Shown here piece after piece: positions 33,355-45,874 of a DNA stretch of 64,000 bases. The translations under genes and the position numbers were made by a program. Source of the stretch: Capra hircus (taxonomy: Eukaryota; Chordata; Mammalia; Artiodactyla; Bovidae); contig NC_030836.1 in NCBI RefSeq assembly GCF_001704415.2, positions 21,984,001 to 22,048,000 on the forward strand, given 5' to 3'. The number at the start of each line of letters is the position of its first letter. Position 1 is the first letter of the stretch. The notes under the pieces are model-generated. The model was not told the DNA's origin. It was given only the letters and a program-made list of their open reading frames with translations, and ran no database searches.

Positions 33355-33686
33355 CTCTGCTGCTGCTACTAAGTCACTTCAGTCCTGTCCAACTCTGTGT
33401 GACCCCATAGACAGCAGCCCACCAGGCTCCTCTGTCCCTGGGATTCTCCAGGCAAGAATACTGGAGAGGGTTGCCATTTCCTTCTCCAATGCATGCATGC
33501 ATGCTAAGTCACTTCAGTCCTGTCTGACTCTGTGTGACTCTATGGACAGCAGCCCACCAGCCATTTCCTTCTCCAATTTAATTGCTAAGTCACATCTAAC
33601 TCTTTGGAACCCCATGGACCATAGCCCACCAGGCCCCTCTGTCCATGGGATTTCCCAGGCAAGAATACCAGAGTGGTATTCCTTCT
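33355..33686 (-). mobile_element. Trimeric BOV-A SINE, TSD CCAAGGTAGTC
   Basis: Three Bov-A monomers lie in tandem: 33355-33493, a second with an internal deletion to about 33575, and a third to 33686. The whole block is bounded by exact 11-bp duplications CCAAGGTAGTC at 33344-33354 and 33687-33697, so it inserted as one unit. Normal BOV-A2 has two monomers. Confidence 0.88.
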
Positions 33687-33697
33687 CCAAGGTAGTC

Positions 33698-34649
33698 ACC
33701 AACACTGGGTATTTTAAGAAAGGGAGGGGAATGATCCTCTGCTCAATTTTCTAGCAACTGAGTCCCATAGGAGCAGTGCCAGTTCCTCAACTCGCACTAG
33801 GCCCCTTATGGTGGGGCCTCCTTCATACTCTGGTCCTAACTCTTCTCTTGCCCAGGAACTATCATACAACCCAAGAGGCGTGATGGGCAGCAAACATCGT
33901 CCTGGTGCCTCTATTCTTTCCATAATTTTTATTGACTTGACACCTCATTCTTGAAAAAAAGGAAAAGAAAAAAAACTGTTCTTCCAGCCACAGAGAACTT
34001 TTGGCGAGAGAGAGGACTGTCACCTAGCCACACACACGTCTACTCTAGGCAATACACAGATCTCATAAGGAGAAAAGTAGAAGGAAAAAAAGAGGATGAT
34101 TGGTGCAGAGCACATTTGCAGCTGTCAGATATCACACCTCCTCTCCTGAGGTTGATCCTATTGTGCTAATGAGCCATTAAAGAATTTGAACTGGTAGTTC
34201 AGCTTTTATGTAACTTGCTAATGTATTTCCAATGCCTAGGGGAAGTTCACGTCTCCTAGTCTTGGTAGGGTATTAGTCGATGATATATTTTTAAGGTATA
34301 GCTGGCAGACTTTCGCTTGGTTCAACCACAGGATTTGGGTTGAGGATGGGAAAAAAAAGTAGCATCTGGTGATTGCAGGAGCCCTGTAAAAGAGGCTTCA
34401 GGAAAAATGCCAGCCTCCATTTATATCTGCTCATTTTGTCCCTATAGAGGCTAAAAGAAGGCCTAGTGCAGGAGAATGGATTTCAACTGAAGCTTAGGAA
34501 GAAAGCCAAGGACAATAACAGAGGAAAAGGAGAATGAATTAGTTTGAAGAATGTGTTTAGGGTTAGAAACAGAGAACTAGAAGGTGCTGGGGAAATAACT
34601 GTGACATATCAAATATATACACATATATTCAAATATATATATTCACATA
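33698..34649. other. Unique sequence with AT-rich run
   Basis: An AT-rich (ATATAC) run lies around 34610-34650. No gene recognised. Confidence 0.4.
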
Positions 34650-35095
34650 TATGTTTATGTCATGGGGTAGCTTAACAGAAATTTACTTTCTTACAGTTCT
34701 AGAGGTCTAAGATAAGGTGCTAGTAGGTTCTCTTTGGTTCAGTTTCTCTTGAGGCCCTCTCTCTGCCTTGCAGATGGCCATCGTTTCTCTGTGTTCTCAT
34801 ACGTCTGTTGCTCAGCGCACACCTGCCCCTGGTGTCTCTCTGTGTATCCAGGTTCCCTCTTCTTACAAGGATACCAGTCATATAGGATTCAGTTCCACCC
34901 TTTCAGCCTTATTTTAACATTTTAACTTTATTATTATTATTATTTTTATTTTTATTTTTTTAATTTTAAAATCTTTAATTCTTACATGCCATTTTAACTT
35001 TTTAAAGGCCTTATCTCCAAATATAGTCACATCCTGAAGTACTAGGGCTTAGAGCTCCAACATATAAAATCTGGAGCAAACACAGTTCAGATCAT
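34650..35095. repeat. Ancient mammalian repeat, class uncertain (copy 1)
   Basis: AGAAATTTACTTTCTTACAG, CAAGGATACCAGTCATATAG and CTTATCTCCAAATATAGTCA form a common mammalian motif series. The same series recurs at 35830-36215. Confidence 0.5.
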
Positions 35096-35353
35096 GACAG
35101 ATGTATATTCAGGATAATGAGCAAGCATGATTTCACGTACAGTTGAAGCACTAATTCATGTTAATCTTTCACTGTCTCTTACATATTTGTTTGATAGAAG
35201 TAAACAGTGCCTAGCCCTGGATGGTGTTTGGAATGAGTCAATACTTTTCAGCTTTTAAAACCTTATTACATTCATGTTTACAAATTATTATTTCAGTTCA
35301 GTAGTTAGAATTTCACATTTTCAGATATCCATCAAGTGATTCAATTTTTATTG
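35096..35353. other. Unique sequence
   Basis: Nothing recognised. Confidence 0.35.
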
Positions 35354-35367
35354 AAAGATAAGACTTC

Positions 35368-35638
35368 TTGGACTTGTCTGGTTGTCCAGGGGTTAAGAAT
35401 CCTCCTGCCAAGGCAGGGGACATGGGTTCAGTCCCTGGCTGGGGAAGATTCTACGTACTACAGGGCAGCTAAGCCTGTACACTGCAACTACAGGAGCCTG
35501 TGCACTCTATAGCCCGTGCTCTGCCACAAGAGAAGCCATCACAGTGAGAAGCCTGTGAATTGCAGCTAAAGAGAGCCTGCAGGCAGCAACGAAGACCAGT
35601 GCAGCTAAAAATATGAATAAATAAAAAAAATTTTTTTT
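35368..35638 (+). mobile_element. CHR SINE, TSD AAAGATAAGACTTC
   Basis: Full-length: tRNA head (GACTTGTCTGGTTGTCCAGG), GGTTCAGTCCCTGGCTGGGG, CHR body (CACTGCAACTACAGGAGCCT) and A-rich tail. AAAGATAAGACTTC at 35354-35367 and AAAGATAAGGCTTC at 35639-35652 match at 13/14. Confidence 0.9.
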
Positions 35639-35829
35639 AAAGATAAGGCTTCCTACCTCCCTCCATGCTAAGGTCTGTAGATGGCAGTTGCCTGCTTTTA
35701 GGAAAGAGCTTGTATGATTGACCTCTTCATCCCTCTGCCCTTCCCCTAATCCACTTGCTAACTGACGTTTCTGGTTTCTGGGGGCAAAGCTAAGGAGAAG
35801 AAAGCTAGTAGAAGCGAGAAAAGGCACTG

Positions 35830-36215
35830 TTTTAGTCAACTTGCGCTGCTGTTACAAACACCACAGACTGGGTGTCTTGAACAACATATATCTATTTCTC
35901 ACAGTTCTGGAGACAGGGAGTCCCAGATCAGGGTGCTGGCCAGTTTCTTCTTGGTGAGGGCTTTCTTCGTAGGTTGTAGACAACCATGTTCTCACTGCGT
36001 TCCCGTACGGCCTTTCTTCAAAGTATGTGGGAGGACAGAGAAAGATCTCTCCACCTCTTCTTATAGGTGCACTAATCCCATCATGAAGTTTCCATCCTCC
36101 TGACCTAGTCTAAATCTAATTATCTCCCCAAGGTCCTTCCTCAAAATATAGTCACACTGGGGGTTTGTATTTCAGCACAGGAATTTTGGGGAACACAAAT
36201 ATTCAGCCCATAATA
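35830..36215. repeat. Ancient mammalian repeat, class uncertain (copy 2)
   Basis: TTTTAGTCAACTTGCGCTGC, CTATTTCTCACAGTTCTGGA and AATATTCAGCCCATAATAGG belong to the same family as 34650-35095, in the same orientation. Confidence 0.5.
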
Positions 36216-36679
36216 GGCACAGAGGCATCCTGGCTAGGCTGGATGGCTTTAGGATCTCAGTTGCTATCAAATGTTATTGGATCCTTAGTGACTACCATTG
36301 GTGAGCACCTCCATCCAGCAATTCCCTTCATCTGATGGCTGCCTCATTATTACAAGTGGTTGCGTAAAGCACATTACCTTAGACCCCAAGATTGTACTGG
36401 CCATATCCAGCTACTTACAGCTAGAGCTCCTGTGCCCTTCTAGACAGCTTTGTTGACAAGCCCTAGGATAACACAGTACTGCCTGTTGCTTTTGCATGGT
36501 TTACAACTGGATAATGGAAAAAACTCTCTTATCCCCTCATTTCAACAAAGCTTGAGGGTTCAGGCCTATCCCAGTGTAACTCTCTCTACTTTGTGCCATA
36601 TTCTATATTGGCACAAATCATTTAGTGGTCATCAAGTTTTCTTGATTACAGTAACAATTTTACTTTGAAATCATATATT
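36216..36679. other. Unique sequence
   Basis: Nothing recognised. Confidence 0.35.
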
Positions 36680-37475
36680 ATTTTTTAAATTGGTATGGTT
36701 GTTATACAATATTGTTAGTTTCTGCTGTACAACAAAGCAAATCAGATATTTGTATACTTATATCCCCTCCCTCTTGGGTCTTTCTCTCACCCCCAGTTCA
36801 GTTCAGTCACTCAGTCATGTCTGATCCTTTGCAACCCCATGGACTGCAGCATGCCAGGCTTCCTTGTCCATCACCAACTCCTGGAGCTTGCTCAAACTCA
36901 TGTCCATCCAGTTGGTGATGCCATCCAACCATCTCATCTTTTGTCATCAATCTTTCCCAGCATCAAGGTCTTTTCAAATGAGTCAGCTCTTCACATCAGG
37001 TGGCCAAAGTATTGGAGCTTCAGCTTCAGCATCAGTCCTTCCAATGACTATTCAGGACTGATTTCCTTTAGGACTGACTGGTTTGATCTCCTTGCAGTCC
37101 AAGGGAGGCTCAAGAGTCTTCTCCAACACCACAGCTCAAAAGCATCAATTCTTTGGCATTCAGCTTTCTTTATCTTTTTCGATACTCTCACCCCCAGTCT
37201 CATTCTATTCATCTAGGTCACCACAGAGCAATCCTATTACTGGGCATATACACTAACAAAATCATAATCCAAAAAAGACACGTGTACCCCAATGTTCACT
37301 GAAGCACTACTTAAAATAGCCAGGATATGGAAGCAACCTAAATGTCCATTGACAGATGAATGGGTAAAGAAGATGTGGACCATATACCCAGTGGAACATT
37401 ACTGAGTCATAAAAAGGAATGAAATTGGGTCATTTGCAGGAATGTAGATGGACCTAGAGTCTTTTACAGTAACAC
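36680..37475. mobile_element. L1 fragments in opposite orientations, split by BovB
   Basis: 36680-36783 and 37199-37227 read as antisense ruminant L1 3' UTR (TTGTTATACAATATTGTTAG, CATCTAGGTCACCACAGAG). 37228-37475 is sense L1 ORF2 C-terminus and 3' region (TTACTGGGCATATACACTAA, CATAAAAAGGAATGAAATTG). The BovB fragment lies inside the antisense part. Confidence 0.65.
36798..37184 (-). mobile_element. BovB 3' end, older lineage, 14-bp TSD
   Basis: Reverse complement of the last ~390 bases of BovB with the diagnostic GACTATTCAGGACTGATTTC stretch. CTCTCACCCCCAGT is repeated exactly at 36784-36797 and 37185-37198. Confidence 0.94.
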
Positions 37476-37477
37476 AT

Positions 37478-37664
37478 TAAAAAAAATATATTTGTCTGTT
37501 TGGCTGCACTGGGTCTTAGCTGCAGCATGCAGGATCTTTAGTTGCAGCATGTGAACCCTTAGTTGCACCATGTGGGATCTTGTCCCTGGACCAGGGATCA
37601 AACCCGCTCCCCCTGCATTGGGAGCACAGCATCTTAGTCACTGTACCACTAGGGAAGCCCCTCA
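37478..37664 (-). mobile_element. CHR-type SINE
   Basis: Reverse complement with TTTGTCTGTTTGGCTGCACT, GGACCAGGGATCAAACCCGC and CACTAGGGAAGCCCC. Confidence 0.85.
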
Positions 37665-37991
37665 TAATGAATCTTAAGTCTTGTGAGTGGTCCTATGAGA
37701 TTCAAGTAAAGGTTTCTCCAGGGTCTGGGGTGGGGTGGGGTGAAGGGAGGGCTCACAGTACACAGACAGCTTTCTCCGAGGAAATCTCTTCAGTAATTCT
37801 TCTGCCTACTCTCTAATCCTTCTATATTTTTGATTTGGTTGCAACTTTTCAGAATCAGTTAAAATTTCTCGTCTATTTTATTTTGGAATCTGGTCAAATC
37901 ACACATACACTTACCCAAAGAGAATCCGTGAATGTGAGAGAGAGAATGGGAAGGATGAAAAATATTGAAAGAGATGGAGATAAAAATAGAG
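37665..37991. other. Unique sequence
   Basis: Nothing recognised. Confidence 0.35.
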
Positions 37992-38190
37992 TGCTATGTT
38001 GCTTCAATCATGTCCGACTATGTGCAACCCTGTGGAGTTTAGCCCACAGGCTCCTCTGTCCATGGGATTCTCCAGGTAAGAATACTGGAGTGGGTTGCCA
38101 TGCTCTCCTCCAGGGGGTCTTCCTGACCGAGGGATCCAACTCAGGTCTCTTGCACTGGCAGGAAGGTTCTTTACCACTGCAACACCTGGA
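37992..38190 (-). mobile_element. Bov-tA SINE
   Basis: Reverse-complement Bov-A body and tRNA head (GGATCCAACTCAGGTCTCTT ... CACTGCAACACCTGG). Confidence 0.9.
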
Positions 38191-38761
38191 ATAAAAGAAC
38201 AAGGATAAATAGGGAGGTTGGGAAAAAGGGAAGAAGGAAAGCGAAGAGAGAGAACATGAGAGAAATATGCTAAAAATATTAAAGGTATTTATGTAGGAAT
38301 TGTATAAAAGACAATTTAAGTATCCCTCTTCATATATTTTGTATTTTCCAAATAGCTTATACTGATTTTTAAAATAAAATTTTAATTTTATAATAGCTTT
38401 AGGTTTACAGAAAAATTGAAAAGATAGGAAGAGTTCCACTATGTCCCACAACCGGATCCTGTATTAACATAATGAGCAGAGTATTTTTGATATATTAATA
38501 AATCAAAATTGATATATTATCATTAACTAAACTTCATATTTGTTCAAATTTCCCTACTTTTTACCTAATGTTCTATTTCTATTCCAAGATCTCATTCATA
38601 ATATCATATTACATTTACTAGGTCATGTCTCTATAGAATCTTGTTTGCTCCAGTTTCTCATCATTTCCTTGTGTTTGATGACTGCAACAGTTTTGAGGAG
38701 TATTGGTCAGATATTTTCTAGAATATCAGTCAGTTGGGGCTTGTCTGATGTTTTTCTCATG
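38191..38761. other. Purine-rich stretch, then an old L1-like region
   Basis: 38210-38262 is purine-rich. 38355-38760 contains ATAGCTTTAGGTTTACAGAA and TTGATATATTATCATTAACT, which resemble an old L1 3' region, at low confidence. Confidence 0.4.
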
Positions 38762-39757
38762 GTTCAGTTCATTTCAGTCCAGTTGCTCAGTCATGTCTGA
38801 CTCTTTGTGACCCGATGAATCACAGCACGCCAGGCCTCCCTGTCCATCACTAACTCCCGGAGTTCACTCAGACTCACGTCCATCAAGTCAGTGATGCCAT
38901 CAAGCCATCTCATCCTCTGTCGTCCCCTTCTCCTCTTGCCCCCAATCCCTCCCGGCATCAGAGTCTTTTCCAATGAGTCAGCTCTTCGCATGAGGTGGCC
39001 AAAGTACTGGAGTTTCAGCTTTAGCATCATTCCTTCCAAAGAAATCCCAGGGTTGATCTCCTTCAGAATGGACTGGTAAGATCTCCTTGCAGTCCAAGGG
39101 ACTCACAAGAGTCTTCTCCAACACCACAGTTCAAAAGCATCAATTCTTTGGCGCTCAGCCTTCTTCACAGTCCAACTCTCACATTCATACATGACCACAG
39201 GAAAAACCATAGCCTTGACTAGACGGACCTTAGTCGGCAAAGTAATGTCTCTGCTTTTGAATATGCTATCTAGGTTGGTCATAACTTTTCTCCCAAGGAG
39301 TAAGCATCTTTTAATTTCATGGCTGCAGTCACCATCTGCAGTGATTTTGGAGCCCCCCCCCCACCAAAATAAAGTCTGACACTGTTTCCACTGTTTCCCC
39401 ATCTATGTCCCATGAAGTGATGGGACCAGATGCCATGATCTTCATTTTCTGATTGTCGAGCTTTAAGCCAACTTTTTCACTCTCCTCTTTCACTTTCATC
39501 AAGAGGCTTTTTAGTTCCTCTTCACTTTCTGCCATAAGGGTGTTGTCATCTGCATATCTGAGGTTATTGAGATTTCTCCCGGCAATCTTGATTCCAGCTT
39601 GTGTTTCTTGCAGCCCAGTGTTTCTCATGATGTACTCTGCATAGAAGTTAAATAAGCAGGGTGACAATATACAGCCTTGACATACTCCTTTTCCTATTTG
39701 GAACCAGTCTGTTGTTCCATGTCCAGTTCTAACTCTTGCTTCCTGACCTGCATAGAT
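38762..39757 (-). mobile_element. BovB LINE, 3' kilobase
   Basis: Reverse complement from the (TCAGT)n end to the RT palm, including YADD (as RYADDN near 39548). The frame is broken between the two minus-strand ORFs near 39350, where a run of ten C (39353-39362) sits at a normally A-rich position. Truncated at CCTGACCTGCATAG. Confidence 0.93.
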
Positions 39758-40088
39758 TGAGGTAAAGTATTTTGAGGAGGAAGATCACAGATGTGCTATT
39801 TTAAGCCCATATATCAAGAATAAGTACTATCAAAATGACTTATCATTATTGAGTTTAGTCTTAATTACCTAGCTGAGATAGTGTTTAGTAGACTTCTTTA
39901 CTGTTAAGTTACTCTTGTTATCTCTTTTTCTCCTATCCTGTTTGACAGAAAGTCACAATGCATAACCCACACTCGAGGAGTAAGGAGTTATGCTCCACCT
40001 TCTTGGAAACAAAACTGCATAGATTGTTTGGAATTCTTCTGCACAGGAGATTCGTTTCTGGACCCTCATTTACTTCCTGGTCCCTCAT
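39758..40088. other. Unique sequence
   Basis: Nothing recognised. Confidence 0.35.
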
Positions 40089-40089
40089 A

Positions 40090-40310
40090 GGACTTTCCTG
40101 GTGGCTCAGATTGTAAAAGAGTCTGCCTACAATGTGGGCGACCTGGATTTGATCCCTCGGTCAGGAAGATCCCCCCTAGAGAAGGAAATGGCAACCCACT
40201 CCAGTACTCTTGCCTGGAAAATCCCATGCACGAATGGAAAAGCCTGGTAGGCTATAGTCCCTGGGGTTGCAAAGAGTCGGACACCACTGAGCTACTTCAC
40301 TTTCACTTTC
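40090..40310 (+). mobile_element. Bov-tA SINE
   Basis: Head, Bov-A body and a CTTCACTTTCACTTTC tail. GTCCCTCAT at 40080-40088 and GTTCCTCAT at 40311-40319 are the likely target duplication. Confidence 0.9.
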
Positions 40311-40319
40311 GTTCCTCAT

Positions 40320-41260
40320 TTACTTACTCAGTCATTGCTTGTACCTGTAATGGACACATTGACAATTAATGTATACTTGGAGTAATATTGTAAAAAATGA
40401 AGTAAATGAAAACATTTCCAATTTGACATCATATTGAAATGCATTAGTAACTACAGAAGAACCTTCATATTAACTATTTCACATAAGCTAAATATAACCA
40501 AGTATAATTAGCTTTGTAAACGTATTTTTTCAAATAGTACAACTTGGAGGGATAAAAAGAACTAACCAAATAACTTTATATAATATTTTAATAACTTTTG
40601 AACCATACCCTTATTCTAAAGACAAAAAGAACTATAAACTAATTTTGAGCTCTACTCGGTAAGTGTGTATTTCATAGTAGTAAGAGGGTAGCAATTCAGA
40701 AACTACTTTTTGTGTGTATTGCAGTGTTAAGCTAATGAGTAAAGACACTGATGACCAGAGCTGTAGATCTTGGAGAAGGGAGATACCAATATGGAATAGA
40801 GGAAGGCTACAAAGAACTCCATAGTATCGGATTGGAATTTTCCAGGGTTGAAACAGGAAAAGTACAAATGAATTTTGAACATTTTATACTACCCTAAAGT
40901 AAGAAAGTGCTCAAAAAAAAAAATAATTATAGGATTGTGTCCAAAGGACAGAGGGCAGCCAGAAGGGGTTCTCAGTAACCAAAGCCAGCAGAAGTAAAAT
41001 TTCAAAATAAAAAATTATAGTAATGAATTATAACCCATTGAGGAGTAAATGAGAGAGAAATGAAATTTTTCTATAGTACAAGAATGCCAACTACTAAAAG
41101 TAGAAGGGATGATGGTACCAGAAAGTCATCATTTTGAGATTATGATAGCAATAATTTATTTAGGCATGAATCATCAAAGAATGATAGAGCTATAACATAA
41201 ATTTTAAAGGGAAATAGGATATGTACTTATCTCAAAGTATTTTCCCAGAAATTACTTACT
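40320..41260. other. Unique A+T-rich sequence
   Basis: No gene or repeat recognised. A plus-strand GTAAGTGTG donor-like site at about 40672 has only a weak exon in front of it. Confidence 0.35.
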
Positions 41261-44047
41261 CAGTTCAGTTCAGTTGCTCAGTCGTGTCCAACTCTTTGCG
41301 ACGCCATGAATTGCAGCACATCAGGCCTCCCTGTCCATCACCAACTCCCAGAGTTCACTCAAACTCATGTCCATCAAGTTGGTGATGCCATCCAGCCATC
41401 TCATCCTCTGTCATCCCCTTCTCTTCCTGCCCACAATCCCTCTCAGCATCAGAGTCTTTTCCAACAAGTCAACTTTTCGCATGAGGTGGCCAAAGTATTG
41501 GAGTTTCAGCTCCAGCATCAGTCTTTCCAAAGAACACCTAGGGCTGATCTCCTTCAGGATGGACTGGTTGGATCTCCTAGCAGTCCAAGAGACTCTCAAG
41601 AGTCTTCTCCAACACCACAGTTCAAAAGCATCAATTCTTCAGTGCTCAGCTTTCTTCACAGTCCAACTCTCACATCCATACATGACCACTGGAAAAACCA
41701 TAGCCTTGACTAGATGGACTTTAATCAGCAAAGTAATGTCTCTGCTTTTGAATATGCTATCTAGGTTGATCATAACTTTTCTTCCAAGGAGTAAGCGTCT
41801 TTTAATTTTATGGCTGCAGTCACCATCTGCAGTGATTTTGGAGCCCCAAAATAAAGTCTGAGACTGTTTCCACTGTTTCCCCATCTATTTCCTATGAAGT
41901 GATGGGACCAGATGCCATGATCTTCGTTTTCTGAATGTTGAGCTTTAAGCCAACTTTTCAGTCTCCTCTTTCATTTTCATCAAGGGGCTTTTTAGTTACT
42001 CTTCACTTTCTGCCATAAGGGTGATGTCATCTGCATATCTGAGGTTATTGATATTTCTCCTCGAACTCTTGATTCCAGCTTGTGCTTCCTCCAGCCCAGT
42101 GTTTCTCATGATGTACTCTGCATAGAAGTTAAATAAGCAGGGTGACAATATTCAGCCTTGATGTACTCCTTTTTCTATTTGGAACCAGTCTGTTGTTCCA
42201 TGTCCAGTTCTAACTGTTGCTTTCTGACCTGCATACAGGTTTCTCAAGAGGCAGATCAGCGATCTGGCATTCCCATCTCTTTCAGAATTTTCCACAGTTT
42301 ATTGTGATCCACACAGTCAAAGGCTTTGGCATAGTCAATAAAGCAGAAGCAGACATTTACTGGAACTCTCTTGCTGTTTCCATGATCCAGCGGATGTTGG
42401 CAATTTGGTCTCTGGTTCCTCTGCCTTTCCTAAAACCGGCTTGAACATCTGGAAGTTCACAGTTCACATATTGCTGAAGCCTGGCTTGGAGAATTTTGAG
42501 CATTACTTTACTAGCGTGTGAAATGCATGCAATTGTGTGGTAGTTTGAGCATTCTTTGGCATTGCCTTTCCTTGGGATTGGAAAGAAAACTGACCTTTTC
42601 CAGTCCTGTGGCCACTGTGGAGTTTTCCAAATTTGCTGGCATATTGAGTGCAGCACTTTCACAGCATCATCTTTCAGGATTTGAAACAGCTCAACTGGAA
42701 TTCCATCACCTCCACTGGCCTTGTTCATAGTGATGCTTTCTAAGGCCCACTTGACTTCACATTCCAGGATGTCTGGCTCTAGGTGAGTGATCACACCATC
42801 GTGATTATCTGGGTCATGAAGATCTTTTTTCTACAGTTCTTCTGTGTATTCTTGCCACCTCTTCTTAATATCTTTTGCTTCTGTTAGGTCCATACCATTT
42901 CTGTCCTTTATCGAGCTCATCTTTGCATGAAGTGTTCCCTTGGTATCTCTAATTTTCTTGAAGAGATCTCTAGTCTTTCCCATTCTGTTGTTTTCCTCTA
43001 TTTCTTTGCATTGATCACTGAGGAAGGCTTTCTTATCTCTCCTTGCTATTCTTTAGAACTCTGCATTCAGATGCTTATATCTTTCCTTTTCTCCTTTGCT
43101 TTTCACTTCTCTTCTCTTCATAGCTATTTGTAAGGCCTCCCCAGACAGCCATTTTGCTTTTTTGCATTTCTTTTCATGGGGATGGACTTGATCCATGTCT
43201 CCTGTACAATGTCATGAACCTCAGTCCATAGTTCATCAGGCACTCTATCCATCAGATCTAGGCCCTTCAATCTATTTCTCACTTCCACTGTATAATCATA
43301 AGGGATTTGATTTAGGTCATACCTGAATGATCTAGTGGTTTTCCCTACTTTCTTCAATTTAAGTCTGAATTTGGCAAAAAGGAGTTCATGATCTGAGCCA
43401 CAGTCAGCTCCTGGTCTTGTTTTTGCTGACTGTATAGAGCTTCTCGTCTTTGTTGCAAAGACTATAATCAATCTGATTTTGGTATTGACCTTCTGGTGAT
43501 GTCCATGTGTAGTCACTTCTTGTTTTGTAGAAAGAGGGTGTTTGCTATGACCAGTGCATTTTGTTGGCAAAACTCTATTAGTCTTTGCCCTGCTTCATTC
43601 CGCATTCCAAGGCCAAATTTGCCTGTTATTCCAGGTGTTTCTTGACTTCCTACTTTTGCATTCCAGTCCCCTATAATGAAAAGGACATCTTTTTTAGGTG
43701 TTAGTTCTAAAAGGTCTTGTAGGTCTTTATAGAACTGTTCAACTTCAGCTTCTTCAGCATTACTGATTGGGGCATAGACTTGGATTACTGTGATATTGAA
43801 TGATTTGCCTTGGATGCGAACAGAGATCATTCTGTCGTTTTTGAGATTGCATCCAAGTATTGCATTTCAGACTCTTTTGTTGACCATGATGGCTACTCCA
43901 TTTCTTCTGAGGGATTCCTGCCCTCAGTAGTAGATATAATGGTCATCTGAGTTAAATTCAGCCATTCCAGTCCATTTTAGTTCGCTGATTCCTAGAATGC
44001 CATCTCCTGTTTGACCACTTCCTATTTACTTTGATTCATGGACCTAG
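41261..44047 (-). mobile_element. BovB LINE, nearly full coding length
   Basis: On the minus strand it runs from just inside the endonuclease start through GDWNAKVG (near 43660), SDHELLFAK (near 43380), the linker, the RT motifs KASGGDG and QAGFRKGRGTRDQ, the YADD region (near 42030) and the 3' terminus. Stops and frameshifts occur throughout; the largest remaining frames are 43513-43830, 43124-43570, 42357-42794 and 41639-41884. No target duplication was readable. Confidence 0.93.
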
Positions 44048-44273
44048 TTCCTAGTCACCAAAAATGGGACATCTGATGTGATTCACTGAGGAGAAAACAT
44101 TACTTCATTAGTATCACAGACAAAATTATACCTTGAATTGAGTTATAAGAAGAAAAAAACACAAATTGTTGCGAGACATTATACTTAAATAATTGACTTG
44201 TGGTCTTCTAAGAAATCAATGTTGCCAGAGATGCAGAAAGCCTAGTAAAATGTTCTAGATTAAAGGAGACTAA
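44048..44273. other. Unique sequence
   Basis: Nothing recognised. Confidence 0.35.
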
Positions 44274-44482
44274 GGGCTTCCCTGGTGGTTCAGACGGTAA
44301 AGAATCTGCCTGCAATGTGGGAGACCTGAGTTTGATCCTTGGGTTGGAAGATCCCCAGAAGAAGGAAGTGGCTATCCCCTCCAGAATTCTTGCCTGGAGA
44401 ATTCCATGGATAAAGGAGCCTGGCAGGCTACAGTCCATGGGGCTGCAAAGAGTCAGACACGACTGAGCAGCTTTCACATAAA
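44274..44482 (+). mobile_element. Bov-tA SINE
   Basis: GGCTTCCCTGGTGGTTCAGA head, Bov-A body and GACACGACTGAGCAGCTTTC end. Confidence 0.92.
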
Positions 44483-45120
44483 ACAGAAACACATTATATT
44501 ATTCAATGCTGGTTAAGTACATAAGAAAATAAGTACTCTGATACACCAATGATGTGTATGTCTTGATGGATGATTGGCTGGATGGATGAATTGGAAGACA
44601 GGTAAAGAGCAATATATCATCTAACCTGAACACTTTCATTTCTTAAATGTATCCTAATAAGAGCTGTTTTTACTTTTCTTGTATCGTTTTGGAAACTTTG
44701 ACTTTTTTTTTCTAAGATAAAATGTACAAGTATTTCTTTTCTCTAACTAGAAGATTGGTTTGTGCCCATTCAAGAAAATTTAGAAAAGATGAAAAATTTA
44801 AAAAGAAAATACCATCTATCTGTAACCCGACTACATAAATCTAACAGCTATTAATAAAATAACATTTAAAATTATACTGAGAACATATTTTTATATAGTT
44901 TTATTTTCTATTAAAAAATTAACATTATGTCATAATGTTGTCACAGGTCATTTAATAATTTCTGAATAAATTTTAATGAGAGCATAATATTCGGTCCCTG
45001 GCTGAAACAGCAGTTTATCATACCATTTTCTTTACTCTAAGGTATAAGGTTTGTTTCTGCTTTGTTACTGTTGTGTTTCTCTGGCAAATGTCTGTACATT
45101 CATATTTTGCATATCTCTCA
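44483..45120. other. Unique A+T-rich sequence
   Basis: Nothing recognised. Confidence 0.35.
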
Positions 45121-45131
45121 TTTTCTTAAAG

Positions 45132-45409
45132 GAGAAGGCAAAGGCACCCCACTCTAGTGTGCTTGCCTGGAAAATCCCATGGACGGAGGAGCCTGGTGGG
45201 CTGCAGTCGTTGGAGTCACTAAAAGTCAGACACGACTGAACAACTTCACTTTCACTTTTCACTTTCATGCATTGGACAAGGAAGTGGCAACCCACTCCAG
45301 TGTTCTTGCCTGGAGAATCTCAGGGATGGGGGAGCCTGATGGGCTGCCATCTATGGGGTTGCACAGAGTCGGACACGACTGAAGCAAGTTAGCAGCAGCA
45401 GCAGCAGCG
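45132..45409 (+). mobile_element. BOV-A2 SINE, TSD TTTTCTTAAAG
   Basis: Two monomers, linker and (CAG)n. TTTTCTTAAAG is repeated exactly at 45121-45131 and 45410-45420. Confidence 0.96.
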
Positions 45410-45591
45410 TTTTCTTAAAGTATACTTAAAGTGAATTTTCAGCTTAAAAAAAATTTGTCTACCTAAATACATGCATCTTCATATTGTTTTATGAAATTTG
45501 TTTTTTTGTATTTGTCTGTTTTGTTTGACCATTGTAATACTCTTGCCAGTGGTGTATGACTGTCTGTTTTACACTTACTAGCATTAATACT

Positions 45592-45862
45592 GGAGAAGGC
45601 AATGGCACCCCACTCCAGTACTCTTGCCTGGAAAATCCCATGGATGGAGGAGCCTGGTAGGCTACATGGGGTCGGTCACTAAGAGTCGGACACGACTGAG
45701 TGACTTCACTTTCACTTTTCACTTTCATGCATTGGAGAAGGAAATGGCAACTCACTCCAGTGTTCTTGCCTGGAGAATCCCAGGGACAGGGGAACCTGGT
45801 GGGCTGCCGTCTATGGGGCTGCACAGAGTCGGACACGACTGAAGCGATTTAGCAGCAGCAGC
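45592..45862 (+). mobile_element. BOV-A2 SINE, TSD AGCATTAATACT
   Basis: Second BOV-A2 copy, same orientation, about 180 bp downstream of the previous one. AGCATTAATACT is repeated exactly at 45580-45591 and 45863-45874. Confidence 0.96.
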
Positions 45863-45874
45863 AGCATTAATACT

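Noticed and set aside
40627..40669. Plus-strand exon-like segment before GTAAGTGTG
   Set aside because: Weak pyrimidine tract and only a short Lys-rich open frame; indistinguishable from chance.
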